In this document: piece by piece, positions 35,019 to 43,177 of the stretch
Layout of the letters: each line of letters begins with the position of its first letter
How positions within the stretch are numbered: the stretch's first letter is position 1
Notes under the pieces: generated by a model
The model's input: the letters and a program-made list of their open reading frames with translations, nothing else
The model's database searches: none
Told to the model about the DNA's origin: nothing
Position numbers and translations under genes: made by a program
Source: Pandoraea iniqua
Lineage (GTDB): Bacteria > Pseudomonadota > Gammaproteobacteria > Burkholderiales > Burkholderiaceae
Length of the DNA: 64,000 bases
Assembly: GCF_902459685.1 (NCBI RefSeq)
Contig: NZ_CABPSF010000002.1
Span: 744,001 to 808,000, forward strand
Reading direction: 5' to 3'

Positions 35019-36271
35019 TCGAGTTCGGTGCCCTTGAGTTCGGGAATCAGAAAGCGCGTGGCGATCATGTCGAGCACGTAGAGGCTCGCGAGCAATGCGA
35101 TGGCGATCTGGAAGGAGTAGCGCACGGCGAGTGCGCCGACGACGAGAGGCCCCAGGCCGCCGATAGCGCGGCCGATGTTCCACAAGACGTTTTGTGCGGT
35201 GGCGCGTGCGGCGGTGGGATAGGCCTCGGACATGAGCGTGCCGTAGCCGCCGACCATGCCGTTCACGAACATGCCCATGAGCGCGCCGGCAAACAGCATG
35301 ACGGTCGGATCGGTCAGTTGCGCGTAGACGAGCACCATGACGACAGCGCCTGCCTGATAGAGCAGGAACGTGGGGCGGCGTCCGATGCGGTCGGCGAGCT
35401 GGCCAAATGCCCACACGCCGAACATCATTCCGACGACCGTGGCGGCGGTCCACAACCCCGATTTGGTCAGCGAAAAACCGAGCTTCTGCGAGAGGAACGT
35501 CGGCAGCCAGATCATGATCCCGTAGTAGCCGAAGTTCTGGACCGAGCACAGGATCACGATGCCCAGACTGACACGCGTGGTTTGCGCGTCTTTCACGAGC
35601 AGACGGAACGCATTCGAACGGTTGGCCCCGGCATTGCCGGTGCGGCGCACGAACACTTCCGGCTCATGCAGCTTGTTGCGAAGCACCCAAGCAACGAGCG
35701 CCGGCAGCACGCCGACGAGGAACATGCCGCGCCAGCCGATGTGGATCAGCAGCATCGGCGTGAGCAGGGCGGCAGCGAGCACGCCGGTCTGCCAGCCGAG
35801 TGCCACATACGACGACACGCGGGCGCGTTTGGCGGCCGGCCATGCTTCGGCGGCAAGTGCCATGCCGATGCCGAACTCGCCGCCAAGGCCGATGCCGGCA
35901 ATGGTGCGATAGGCCAGCAAGTCCCAGAAGCCCTGAGCAAATGCGCACAGTCCGGTGAAGACGGCAAAGAGCAGGATCGTCCACGTCAACATGCGCACGC
36001 GCCCGTAGCGATCGGAGAGGGCGCCGAACAGGATGCCGCCGGCGACCGCGCCGATGAGTGTCCATGTGACCAGCGCACCTGCCTGCCCGGGTGTGAGCGA
36101 CAGACCGGCCGTGATCGCTGGCAGCATGAAGCCGAGAATCAGCAGGTCGAATCCGTCCATCGCATAACCGATGGCGGACCCGGCGAGCGCTTTCCATGCG
36201 TAGGGCGTCACGGTGTCGGACGGCGCCGCAGCGGCGCGTTGCGAACCCGGGGTGTTCAGGTTGACTTCCAT
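35015..36271 (-). CDS. MFS transporter (AAHS/SHS-type), probable importer of the operon
   Basis: A 418-residue 12-TM permease with the acid:H+ symporter signature GYAMDGFDLLILGFMLPAI in TM1, the loop GALSDRYGRVRM, and TIAGIGLGGEFGIGMALAAE in TM4. This group imports aromatic and other organic acids. It is the first gene of the operon with the PyrK/PyrD-like subunits and the carbamoylase, and an operator palindrome lies 84 bases upstream. An organic acid such as orotate is the likely cargo; this is inference. Confidence 0.88.
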   Translation of the reverse strand: MEVNLNTPGSQRAAAAPSDTVTPYAWKALAGSAIGYAMDGFDLLILGFMLPAITAGLSLTPGQAGALVTWTLIGAVAGGILFGALSDRYGRVRMLTWTILLFAVFTGLCAFAQGFWDLLAYRTIAGIGLGGEFGIGMALAAEAWPAAKRARVSSYVALGWQTGVLAAALLTPMLLIHIGWRGMFLVGVLPALVAWVLRNKLHEPEVFVRRTGNAGANRSNAFRLLVKDAQTTRVSLGIVILCSVQNFGYYGIMIWLPTFLSQKLGFSLTKSGLWTAATVVGMMFGVWAFGQLADRIGRRPTFLLYQAGAVVMVLVYAQLTDPTVMLFAGALMGMFVNGMVGGYGTLMSEAYPTAARATAQNVLWNIGRAIGGLGPLVVGALAVRYSFQIAIALLASLYVLDMIATRFLIPELKGTELE

Positions 36272-36354
36272 GGTCGTGTCCTGTGGGGCAGCGAGTGATC
36301 GAATGAACGAATGGACGAGTCCCGAAGCTGTGCCGCCGCAGTGATCGTCAAATT

Positions 36355-36370
36355 GTCTAAATATTTAGAC
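36355..36370. promoter_or_regulatory. Operator palindrome 1, upstream of the MFS/pyrKD-like operon
   Basis: Perfect 16-base palindrome GTCTAAATATTTAGAC, 84 bases before the MFS start codon. The same sequence recurs at 36753 and a relative at 38117. A degenerate version (GGCTAAAAAAATTGTC) follows at 36376-36391. Confidence 0.75.
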
Positions 36371-36414
36371 GGATAGGCTAAAAAAATTGTCGGACAGTGC
36401 GCTGACCCGCAGAC

Positions 36415-36738
36415 TCACGCATAAACGTCGCGGGTGAACTGTGCGGCAAAATCGTTGAGCGTGGCGAGAAAGCTGGCGTCCGACGCTTCGGCCGCATCGC
36501 GCAGCTTCGTCGCATAGGCCTTGCTGTGGGCGAGAAACGCATGAAAGGTTTCGCCGTTCGTGGCAATGCCGGACTGCCGTTCCGTAAATGCCTGCGCTGC
36601 CTGAGCGAGCAACAGCAACGCGGCCGATTCACGGGTGGCGGCGCGGGAGGCATTCAGGCAGCGTGCGGCAAAGTCTTCGATGTCGGACAGGCCGACGGTG
36701 TCGCGCTGCAACCAAGCACAAGCGAGCTTCAAATCCAT
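36415..36738 (-). CDS. Hypothetical helical protein
   Basis: A 107-residue soluble protein, Ala-rich and probably all-helical (AARCLNASRAATRESAALLLLAQAAQAF), with no recognised domain. GGAG lies nine bases before the ATG at 36738, and an operator palindrome covers the zone 15-30 bases upstream, so the operator should overlap its promoter. It lies between the importer operon and the porin, all on the minus strand. Confidence 0.7.
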   Translation of the reverse strand: MDLKLACAWLQRDTVGLSDIEDFAARCLNASRAATRESAALLLLAQAAQAFTERQSGIATNGETFHAFLAHSKAYATKLRDAAEASDASFLATLNDFAAQFTRDVYA

Positions 36739-36752
36739 CACGTGCTCCATTT

Positions 36753-36768
36753 GTCTAAATATTTAGAC
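36753..36768. promoter_or_regulatory. Operator palindrome 2, upstream of the hypothetical gene
   Basis: Exact second copy of GTCTAAATATTTAGAC, 15 bases before the start codon of the gene at 36415-36738. On the minus strand a TTGCCT at 36796-36791 may be the -35 box, putting the operator over the -10 and start site. Confidence 0.75.
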
Positions 36769-36898
36769 TAAACGAACCTAAAGGGTCAGGCAAGACGAAA
36801 ATTATTGGGTGAAACCCTGATGCGAAAGACGCCGCGACGGCGCTAAACATGACGTGCACCGTCGCAGAAGAGGGCGCGCGAGGCGCCCCCGGCAAGGC

Positions 36899-37969
36899 TC
36901 AGAACTTCATCCGCAGGCCGGCACCGTAGGTCTGGCCGGTCGACAAGTCGCTCATATGGTCGTACTTGTAGGCGGCGTAAATATCGGTGCGCTTGGACAG
37001 CGGGTAGTCGTAGCCGAGTGCCCACGTGGTGCGGCGCTGGTTGTCGCCCGAGCCGTTCGAGCCGGTGTAGGCGACCGAGGCGAGCACGCTGCCGCGGCCC
37101 AGCGGCACCGAGGCGCCCAGCTGCCCCGTGTTGCTGTGGAAGTTGCCGCTGGCGGCCTGACTGGCGACCAGCATGTATTGCGCAAACAGCTTCACGACGG
37201 TGAAGTCGTACGAGAGACCGAGCTGCGCGGTGTTCTGGTTCGTCAGCCCCGTCACGCCCGGCAGTTGGGTACCGAAGTCACCCGGGGCGTTGCTGAAGTT
37301 CACGTACTGATAATTCACGGCCACGCCGAACGGGCCGTTGCCATAGGTGAGGGCAGCGCCCCACTTCTTGGCGCTGTGGTCCGTCGGGCTGTTGCCGGTC
37401 GCGTAGATGAGCGTGCCCGCCAGCCCGGCGTAGCCCGGCGACGTGTACGCAATGGCGTTGTTCCACGCCGAGTCGCCCACGACGCCTTGCGTCCCCAGAC
37501 CCTTGTAGGTGTGGAAGATCATCGGCGAGAACGTGTACGAGTTGTTGAACGGGTTGAACTGGATCGTCGCCAGATACAGCGGCGTGGTGATGCGCCCGAG
37601 CCGCAACGTGCCGGCGGTGGTGTTCGACAGGCCGACGTAGGCGTTGCGCGAGAAGAAGCTGTCGCCGGAGAAGCGGCCGTAGGTGCCGTTGTTCGGCTGG
37701 AAGTAGCTCTCGAGCACGAACAGGGCGCTGTTGCCGCCGCCCAGATCTTCGGTGCCGGCCATGCCCCAGTACGACGTGGTCATGCCGCCGCCTTGCTGCA
37801 CGGCTGCCGCTTGGCCGCCGGGGTTCTTCACCGAGCCGACGTAGGCGTCGGCCAGACCGTAGAAGCTCACACTCGATTGCGCATGGGCAGACGTCGCGAG
37901 TGCGGCCGCGCCCAATGCGGCGGCGCCAGCCACCTTCGCTACCTTTGCCACCTTGTGCCAGGTTTTCAT
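36899..37969 (-). CDS. Gram-negative porin (OmpC-like)
   Basis: A 356-residue outer-membrane trimeric porin of the Burkholderiaceae type: signal peptide with the run VAKVAKVAGAAALGAAALATSAHA, mature start QSSVSFYGLADAYVGSV, beta-strand pattern throughout, the constriction-type loop with TSYWGMAGTEDLGGGNSALF, and the C-terminal GAGLRMKF ending in the Phe recognised by the Bam complex. Tandem ATGs (37972, 37969) both follow AGAGGGA. An operator-like palindrome lies 150 bases upstream. Confidence 0.93.
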   Translation of the reverse strand: MKTWHKVAKVAKVAGAAALGAAALATSAHAQSSVSFYGLADAYVGSVKNPGGQAAAVQQGGGMTTSYWGMAGTEDLGGGNSALFVLESYFQPNNGTYGRFSGDSFFSRNAYVGLSNTTAGTLRLGRITTPLYLATIQFNPFNNSYTFSPMIFHTYKGLGTQGVVGDSAWNNAIAYTSPGYAGLAGTLIYATGNSPTDHSAKKWGAALTYGNGPFGVAVNYQYVNFSNAPGDFGTQLPGVTGLTNQNTAQLGLSYDFTVVKLFAQYMLVASQAASGNFHSNTGQLGASVPLGRGSVLASVAYTGSNGSGDNQRRTTWALGYDYPLSKRTDIYAAYKYDHMSDLSTGQTYGAGLRMKF

Positions 37970-38116
37970 CATTCCCTCTGTTATGTGTACAAATTTCTGG
38001 ACGGCGCGCAGGCTATCACTGCCGGCTCGCCCGGTCATCCCCAAAATTGCGCTGGACGTCGATCCCTACCGGCCATTCCCGTGGTGTGGGGCAGACCTGC
38101 ACGGCATCGTGCCGAT

Positions 38117-38132
38117 GTCTAAAAAAATAGAC
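38117..38132. promoter_or_regulatory. Operator palindrome 3, upstream of the porin
   Basis: GTCTAAAAAAATAGAC has the same GTCTA/TAGAC arms and spacing as the two perfect copies at 36355 and 36753, with an A-rich centre. It is in the porin-regulator intergenic region. Confidence 0.65.
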
Positions 38133-38254
38133 AATCGGAAAAATAATGGCGTGGCAGTGGCGTCACGGTGGCGTAGCGGGGGAGCAACGGCGTGGTAATG
38201 CCGATGAGATGGCGGTGCGGGGCGCGACGTCGTCACCTGCGCAGAGTGCGTCGG

Positions 38255-38260
38255 TATAAT
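38255..38260 (+). promoter_or_regulatory. Probable -10 box of the XRE regulator gene
   Basis: Consensus TATAAT 109 bases before the start codon. The matching -35 (GTCACC, 38232-38237, 17-base spacer) is weak, which would fit a modestly expressed or activated regulator gene. Confidence 0.45.
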
Positions 38261-38368
38261 CCCGGCACGATGTTGCGAGGGCGCGCGACGACGTTGTGCG
38301 TCCTTGATTCATCAGTGAGAGCGCCCTGAAGCGGCGCGGCATTCCGAGGCATTCCAACAGGGGGAGAT

Positions 38369-39283
38369 TTGAACCGAACCGCGACGACATCCCGGGCGCC
38401 GAGAGGCGCGCGTTTCAACTTCCGGGCCATTGGCGAGCGCTTGCGTGCCTACCGGCTCGCGGCCGAACTGCGCAGCGAAGACGTTGCCGAACGGCTCGAT
38501 ATTTCGCGCGCGGCCATCTATAAGCTCGAACGCGGCGAGATCGTGAAGATCGATACGCTGGAGCGGCTCGCGGCGTTGTTGGGCGTGTCGCTGGCGAACC
38601 TGCTGGGCGTCGAGGTCGAGTATCACGATTCGGCGGTGAGCTACTTCGAGCGCATGCGCCAACTGGAAAGCCGTTCGGAGCGCATCGTCGCGCATTTCGA
38701 CCCGATCTCGTTTCTGCTGACGTCGAGCGATTACGACGTATGGCTGCGTCACATGCTCGAAGAGAGCATTCCCCCGCGACTCTCCGATAAGCATTGGGCA
38801 ACGACGATCGATCGTGTGCTCGGCATTCTGCAAGAGCGCAAGGCGAGTTTTTCGCGCCATCGTCTGGCCGTCACCAGCCTGATCGGGCTGCGCCAGATCG
38901 AGCAGTTTCTGCATCACGGACTTGTCGGGCGGCTCGGGCTGCCGCCGGGCGTGCAGCTTGAACGCAAGATGGCGGCGCGCCGCGAAGTGACGCGCATTAT
39001 CGAGTTTCTCGAGGCGGATACGTCGGGCGTGCAGATCGGCATCGTGAGCGACAACATGCCCAACGAGTCATTCCAGATATTCGAGGCGGAAGGTGAAGCG
39101 TATGTCGCAGTGTCGCCGTTCCGTCTGGGCGAGCTGCCGAACTTGCGTACCGGCATCGCCACCATCACCACGTCACCCGATGGCGTGGGCATGTATCGCG
39201 CGATGATCGACCGCTTGTGGGCCGACTCCGCCAAAGGCAAGGAAGGCGCTGCCTTGCTGGGGCAATTGCTCGCGCGATTCTGA
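38369..39283 (+). CDS. XRE family transcriptional regulator with C-terminal sensor-like domain
   Basis: A 304-residue protein with an HTH_XRE domain (FRAIGERLRAYRLAAELRSEDVAERLDISRAAIYKLERG, residues about 18-60) and a roughly 220-residue C-terminal domain of unknown ligand (SSDYDVWLRHMLEESIPPRLSDKHW). The start is a TTG after GGGGAG, which is unusual and not certain. It is divergent from the porin. The three GTCTA-N6-TAGAC palindromes nearby make it the obvious candidate to control the porin, the hypothetical gene and the MFS/pyrKD-like operon. Confidence 0.82.
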   Translation: MNRTATTSRAPRGARFNFRAIGERLRAYRLAAELRSEDVAERLDISRAAIYKLERGEIVKIDTLERLAALLGVSLANLLGVEVEYHDSAVSYFERMRQLESRSERIVAHFDPISFLLTSSDYDVWLRHMLEESIPPRLSDKHWATTIDRVLGILQERKASFSRHRLAVTSLIGLRQIEQFLHHGLVGRLGLPPGVQLERKMAARREVTRIIEFLEADTSGVQIGIVSDNMPNESFQIFEAEGEAYVAVSPFRLGELPNLRTGIATITTSPDGVGMYRAMIDRLWADSAKGKEGAALLGQLLARF

Positions 39284-39417
39284 GCGCACACCCTGCGCGG
39301 CGCATGCCTGCGCCGCCATCTTCGCCGTGCAAAGCCGCGGGTTAGTGGGTTAGCGGGTTAAGTCGAAACACAAAAATCCGCGCTCGGGGACGATATCCCG
39401 CACTTGAGAAGACATTT

Positions 39418-39463
39418 AGTCTCCCTTGCCAAGACGACCCTTCGGTCGGATGACAAGGAGACT
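39418..39463 (+). promoter_or_regulatory. 5'-UTR hairpin that hides the ribosome binding site
   Basis: AGTCTCCCTTG (39418-39428) pairs with CAAGGAGACT (39454-39463) over ten base pairs with one bulged C, and an inner stem CGACC/GGTCG with loop CTTC sits between. The paired strand includes AAGGAG, the ribosome site of the gene starting at 39471. There is no T-run, so it is not a terminator. It could be an RNA thermometer or another translational switch. Confidence 0.6.
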
Positions 39464-39470
39464 GAATCGC

Positions 39471-41483
39471 ATGATTGAGCAAACCCCCGGTGTCGGCGCA
39501 CGGCGCGACTCACCCCCTCTGATCTCGAGCCTCGCGATGCGCGACGACGGCGCTCGCACGCTGAACAACGACCTGAGTGGCGTTGTGCAACTGGTGGCGC
39601 CGCATCGCAAGGCGTGGTCGACGTATCCGTCCCGCGCTTACCGAATGCCGGACGGCGACGTCTGCGTGCCGTTCCGTGAGTGGGCCAATCAGAACGCCGG
39701 CCGGCAAGTCAAAGCGATGGGCCTGAAGGCCGATGACGATGTGCCGGTGATGATTCGCGACCAATTGGGTGAATGGCGCGAGGCGTTCACCGGCCGCGAG
39801 ACGTCGGTCCTCGCGTTCGAGGGCGGGCGCTACGTGACGCTGTTGGACGTGCGCGCCGGCACTTGGGCGACGAAGCGCCATGCACGCGAATTCCCCGTCA
39901 CGGCGCATATCGCGCAGTTGGACGCGATACGTCGGCTGTCCGTTTTTGTGGCGGGTGTGGGCGAACTCGACAGCGAGCAGGAGGGGGGTGTCGACGCGCC
40001 TTATTTCGCGCGCATGCGAAATCATCTGGCCGACTTGCGCGATTCGGCGCTCGATATGACGACGGTCTCGTTGCGCAGCCAACTGGCATTACTGAATCGC
40101 GAACTCACCGAGGTGAGGACGCTCAACGAACTGACCGCCGCGGCACAGCCGGAGCGTACGAGCGGGGGGGAGAGTGTCCCCCTGCGATTGGCCCGGCGAG
40201 GCGACAACTTTGTACTCAAGCCGGCGGCAACGCATTCCGTTTTTTCGGATAAACAAAAGCGCGCACGCACGGAGACCGCCAGTCTTGCGTTGTTGCTGGG
40301 TCTGCCCGCATCGACGCCGGTGACGCTCGATGTGCTGCGTTCGCGCGGCTTCTGCGGCGGGAATGGCGACGGCCCGCAATGGTTGCAGGCACGCGAGGCG
40401 GCGCTGGTCGGCTGGCGCGAGGAGAGCGAAGCCGTGCTCGAGGGGATCGAGAAAATGCGCGCCGGCGGAGGTGTCGACAGCAGTCCCAATCTGGTACCGG
40501 ACGACGCCATGGTGGAGGACAACGTGATCGAGGCTCCTGCGCCCGTGGCGCTACGCGAGGACATCGTGACGGTGCATCGGGCAGACGACGAACCTGAGGC
40601 CGAGGCCGAGGCCGGCCCGCATCGGCAAAGCGGTGCCGCCCGTCATCGCGAGGGTTCGACGCCGGTGGCCGGCGGTGCTCGCACACGCAAGCCGGCGGCA
40701 CAGCGCTCGGCGGCGTCTCGGGCGGCACGCCGGCAGACGATCGCGATGTCGGGCTTGCCTAAAATGGGCGCACCCGAAGCGGATCCGGCCTCGCGGCAAC
40801 CCCAGTCATCGCGCCTATCCCGCGTATCGCGGCCCAAGTCCCCACCCCCGCCGCCGCCGCCCAGATCGCTGCCGCCATCGGACGACGAGTCGCCGGCCGT
40901 CGCGCCAACCGCGCGGCAACCGCTCAGACGGGATAAATCATCGGTCAGATATCTCTGTGATCTCCTGTCGGGCGACTGGAAAACCGGGGGCGCCCACGCG
41001 CGGGCGCATGCGCAGGCACTCAAACGCTTTCCGGAGGGAGATAGCACTGAACGGGAGACCAGAGACCGGGTGCAAGGCGTTGCGCACACGGCAGCCGAGG
41101 CCAATGCGCTGGCCAGCGACAGAGCCCCTTATGGTCCGTTCGCCACCATGATCGACAAGCACTACCGGGCGAGCGATGAGGTGGTTTATGAAATGCTGAG
41201 CCGACTGTTGGCGTTGCACGCCTGGTTGGATAAATACTTTCTGCGCTGCGACGCGAACGATCAGCTCTTCCAATGTGGGCGGGACCGGATGTGGCTCGAC
41301 TTGTATTTCGATGCCGAAGCGGCGATGACAAAAGACGTCTCGATGGCTGAAGTCGACGAGATCATGTTGCGTGCTGCCGAGGCGATCGATCCCGCCCGCA
41401 CGATGTGGGACGCCTTCACGGAGTGCGAATCGAAGCTGCCCGATGACGAGTTTTCCAAACTCTGGCCGTCTACGCGCTTGTGA
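39471..41483 (+). CDS. Large hypothetical protein A of a tandem pair (effector-like)
   Basis: A 670-residue protein with no signal peptide or TM. Residues 1-230 are an unknown folded-looking part; about 233-294 is a domain shared with the downstream protein (PLRLARRGDNFVLKPAATHSVFSDKQK and LLLGLPASTPVTL); 380-500 is a low-complexity Arg/Pro/Ser linker with a run of seven prolines; the last 170 residues are helical. The modular layout, disordered linker and duplicated partner look like a secreted effector or toxin, but no secretion signal or system is visible here. Starts at 39471 after AAGGAG; 39426 and 39450 are in-frame alternatives. Confidence 0.75.
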   Translation: MIEQTPGVGARRDSPPLISSLAMRDDGARTLNNDLSGVVQLVAPHRKAWSTYPSRAYRMPDGDVCVPFREWANQNAGRQVKAMGLKADDDVPVMIRDQLGEWREAFTGRETSVLAFEGGRYVTLLDVRAGTWATKRHAREFPVTAHIAQLDAIRRLSVFVAGVGELDSEQEGGVDAPYFARMRNHLADLRDSALDMTTVSLRSQLALLNRELTEVRTLNELTAAAQPERTSGGESVPLRLARRGDNFVLKPAATHSVFSDKQKRARTETASLALLLGLPASTPVTLDVLRSRGFCGGNGDGPQWLQAREAALVGWREESEAVLEGIEKMRAGGGVDSSPNLVPDDAMVEDNVIEAPAPVALREDIVTVHRADDEPEAEAEAGPHRQSGAARHREGSTPVAGGARTRKPAAQRSAASRAARRQTIAMSGLPKMGAPEADPASRQPQSSRLSRVSRPKSPPPPPPPRSLPPSDDESPAVAPTARQPLRRDKSSVRYLCDLLSGDWKTGGAHARAHAQALKRFPEGDSTERETRDRVQGVAHTAAEANALASDRAPYGPFATMIDKHYRASDEVVYEMLSRLLALHAWLDKYFLRCDANDQLFQCGRDRMWLDLYFDAEAAMTKDVSMAEVDEIMLRAAEAIDPARTMWDAFTECESKLPDDEFSKLWPSTRL

Positions 41484-41668
41484 TCCGTGGGGGGGGCGTG
41501 CGCGTGATGTTGCCCGGCGTCGTCCTGCTTGTTCTGCATGGCGCTTGGGCAATGCCCCCTTGCGGGGCGTCTGCGCAACTGACGCCCCGTTTTCCAAAAT
41601 CGCTCCCTCACAATCGACATAGCCTTGCGCGAGGTGGCAAGCCCGTCGGTTTGCCCGCGTGGAGTTGA
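41480..41668 (+). CDS. Possible small exported protein between the tandem pair
   Basis: A 62-codon frame whose GTG overlaps the stop of protein A (GTGA) and which ends just before protein B starts. From the internal ATG at 41507 it reads like a signal peptide (MLPGVVLLVLHGAWAMPPCG). The position suggests coupling, but there is no strong ribosome site and the frame may be chance. Confidence 0.3.
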   Translation: MIRGGGVRVMLPGVVLLVLHGAWAMPPCGASAQLTPRFPKSLPHNRHSLARGGKPVGLPAWS

Positions 41669-41673
41669 GCGAT

Positions 41674-42894
41674 ATGACGAATAGTGTGAGGGGCATGCCG
41701 GGGCCCGTTCTGCCGGCGAGTGAGCCGCTGGGGCGTGTACCGGGAGGTAGCGATCGCCGCGCGATGGGCAGGGCAGTGTTCTCGGAGAACTTCCGTTCGG
41801 CAAGTGCAACGTCGACGGAACGTCCGAAATACGCGTCCAACGCTTCGCGGCCGTCGTTGAACACGGAAAGCGGCGGGGCCGGGGCCGCGGTCTATCGCAA
41901 AGCGCTAGGAGGGGTAGTGGCGTCGACGGATATGTCGGCCCGCACGGCGCGCCACCTCCGTTTTGCCGACGCGTTGCGGCTGCACAAATTGCCGCTTCCC
42001 CCGTCATCGGGGCATGCCGCGAAATGGGGGTTGGAAACGCCGCAATCGACGTCCGCTATCGGCAAGTGGGCGCTCGCCATGCAAGACCATGCGCACGACA
42101 GCACCGGTTGGATACGAGTGCCGCAAGGCCGGTCGGCCGCTGCGTCCGGCACGTTCACAAAGGTGAGGGTCAATCCCGTGTCGGTGGGCGTCGATGGACT
42201 CGACCGTCAAATGGACGCCCTCGTGACGCTATGTGCCCGGTTGCAGACAGCCATGCCGGTGTCGTCTGGCGGCGGTGCGGATCGCCACCTCAAGGCATCG
42301 CTGCGTCTCGTTGGGGAAATGGTCTGGCATACCCGGCAGGCACTGTCCGACGCGGCGGCCGAAATTACCACGCAGATGAAAGCGCTGACGGGCGTGCAGG
42401 CCTCGACGCAGTTTCCGCCGGCGTTGTGCGGCACGGAAACGCCGTTGCGCATCGTCAGGGAGGGCCGAGATTATTTTCTGAAACCCGCCGCGAGTCACTC
42501 CTTGTTTTCCGTCAAGCAGAAGGTCGCGCGCGTTCAGGCGGAGCAACTTGCCGTACTGGTCGGACTGCCGGCCGAGACGCCGGTCACGTTGAGGCATTTG
42601 CGACACACGCGCCCCAGTGCGCACTCCAATGCGTCGAGCCCGTCGCGCGATGCCCATCAGGTTGAACGGCCACGCGGCGCCGGATTTCTCGAAGATCGTC
42701 TCGCTCTGCTAGGAGACCGGTTGCAAACGGTCAACGGGCATTTGCAGACGCTCGACACCCTCAGTCGCCCAGCCGGCGCTCGCCTGCCTGCATTTCCCGA
42801 TGACTTTGCCAGCGCGTCGGCAGCTACCGCGTCCGGAGCGCGCGGCGATGTCATCCATCGCCGTGTCGTCATGTCCGCTTGGGACCGCTCTTGA
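41674..42894 (+). CDS. Hypothetical protein B of a tandem pair (effector-like)
   Basis: A 406-residue soluble protein. The first 90 residues are Ser/Arg/Ala-rich and probably disordered; residues about 180-250 are helical; 252-313 carry the domain shared with protein A (PLRIVREGRDYFLKPAASHSLFSVKQK and LAVLVGLPAETPVTL), about 33 of 56 aligned residues identical by eye; the C terminus is again low-complexity. GGAG lies nine bases before the ATG at 41674. It ends at a strong terminator, so A and B probably share a transcript. Confidence 0.75.
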   Translation: MTNSVRGMPGPVLPASEPLGRVPGGSDRRAMGRAVFSENFRSASATSTERPKYASNASRPSLNTESGGAGAAVYRKALGGVVASTDMSARTARHLRFADALRLHKLPLPPSSGHAAKWGLETPQSTSAIGKWALAMQDHAHDSTGWIRVPQGRSAAASGTFTKVRVNPVSVGVDGLDRQMDALVTLCARLQTAMPVSSGGGADRHLKASLRLVGEMVWHTRQALSDAAAEITTQMKALTGVQASTQFPPALCGTETPLRIVREGRDYFLKPAASHSLFSVKQKVARVQAEQLAVLVGLPAETPVTLRHLRHTRPSAHSNASSPSRDAHQVERPRGAGFLEDRLALLGDRLQTVNGHLQTLDTLSRPAGARLPAFPDDFASASAATASGARGDVIHRRVVMSAWDRS

Positions 42895-42926
42895 GCGAGG
42901 GCGGGCCCGACGTCCTGTCACACAAA

Positions 42927-42964
42927 AGAACGCGCGCCTTCACCGGCGCGCGTTCTCATTTTCA
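42927..42964 (+). terminator. Rho-independent terminator after the tandem pair
   Basis: Perfect 12-base stem AGAACGCGCGCC/GGCGCGCGTTCT with loop TTCACC, followed by CATTTTC. It closes the A/B unit. Confidence 0.85.
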
Positions 42965-43070
42965 TGACGCGGGGTCGCGCCGACATGCCGCATGTTTTGT
43001 GTTCCGAAACAGATCGCGCGTGCGTAATAGTAAATATTTTAATTATTTGCAAGCCTTTCCAATCAATATG

Positions 43071-43128
43071 TTGCGCGATTTGCGCAATAGTCTCTTGCTT
43101 TGCCATGTACGTAGCTTGTGGGTAGAAT
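43071..43128 (+). promoter_or_regulatory. Promoter of the gluconate-dehydrogenase-type operon
   Basis: TTGCCA (43100-43105), a 17-base spacer and TAGAAT (43123-43128), close to sigma-70 consensus. A palindrome TTGCGC-N5-GCGCAA (43071-43087) just upstream of the -35 may be an activator or repressor site. The region before it is AT-rich. Confidence 0.75.
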
Positions 43129-43177
43129 GACCCGCGTCATATGCGCTACGCGAGGTGAATAGCCTGTCAGGTTTTCC

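Larger units (their letters stand above)
37970..38368. other. Divergent intergenic region between porin and XRE regulator
   Basis: These 399 bases hold no gene. They contain the operator-like palindrome at 38117-38132 and a TATAAT -10 box at 38255-38260 pointing toward the regulator. The porin promoter presumably lies near the operator. Confidence 0.6.

Noticed and set aside
36854-38122. Plus-strand frame of 422 codons opposite the porin
   Set aside because: Gly/Arg/Val-rich shadow; the porin on the minus strand has signal peptide, strands and terminal Phe.
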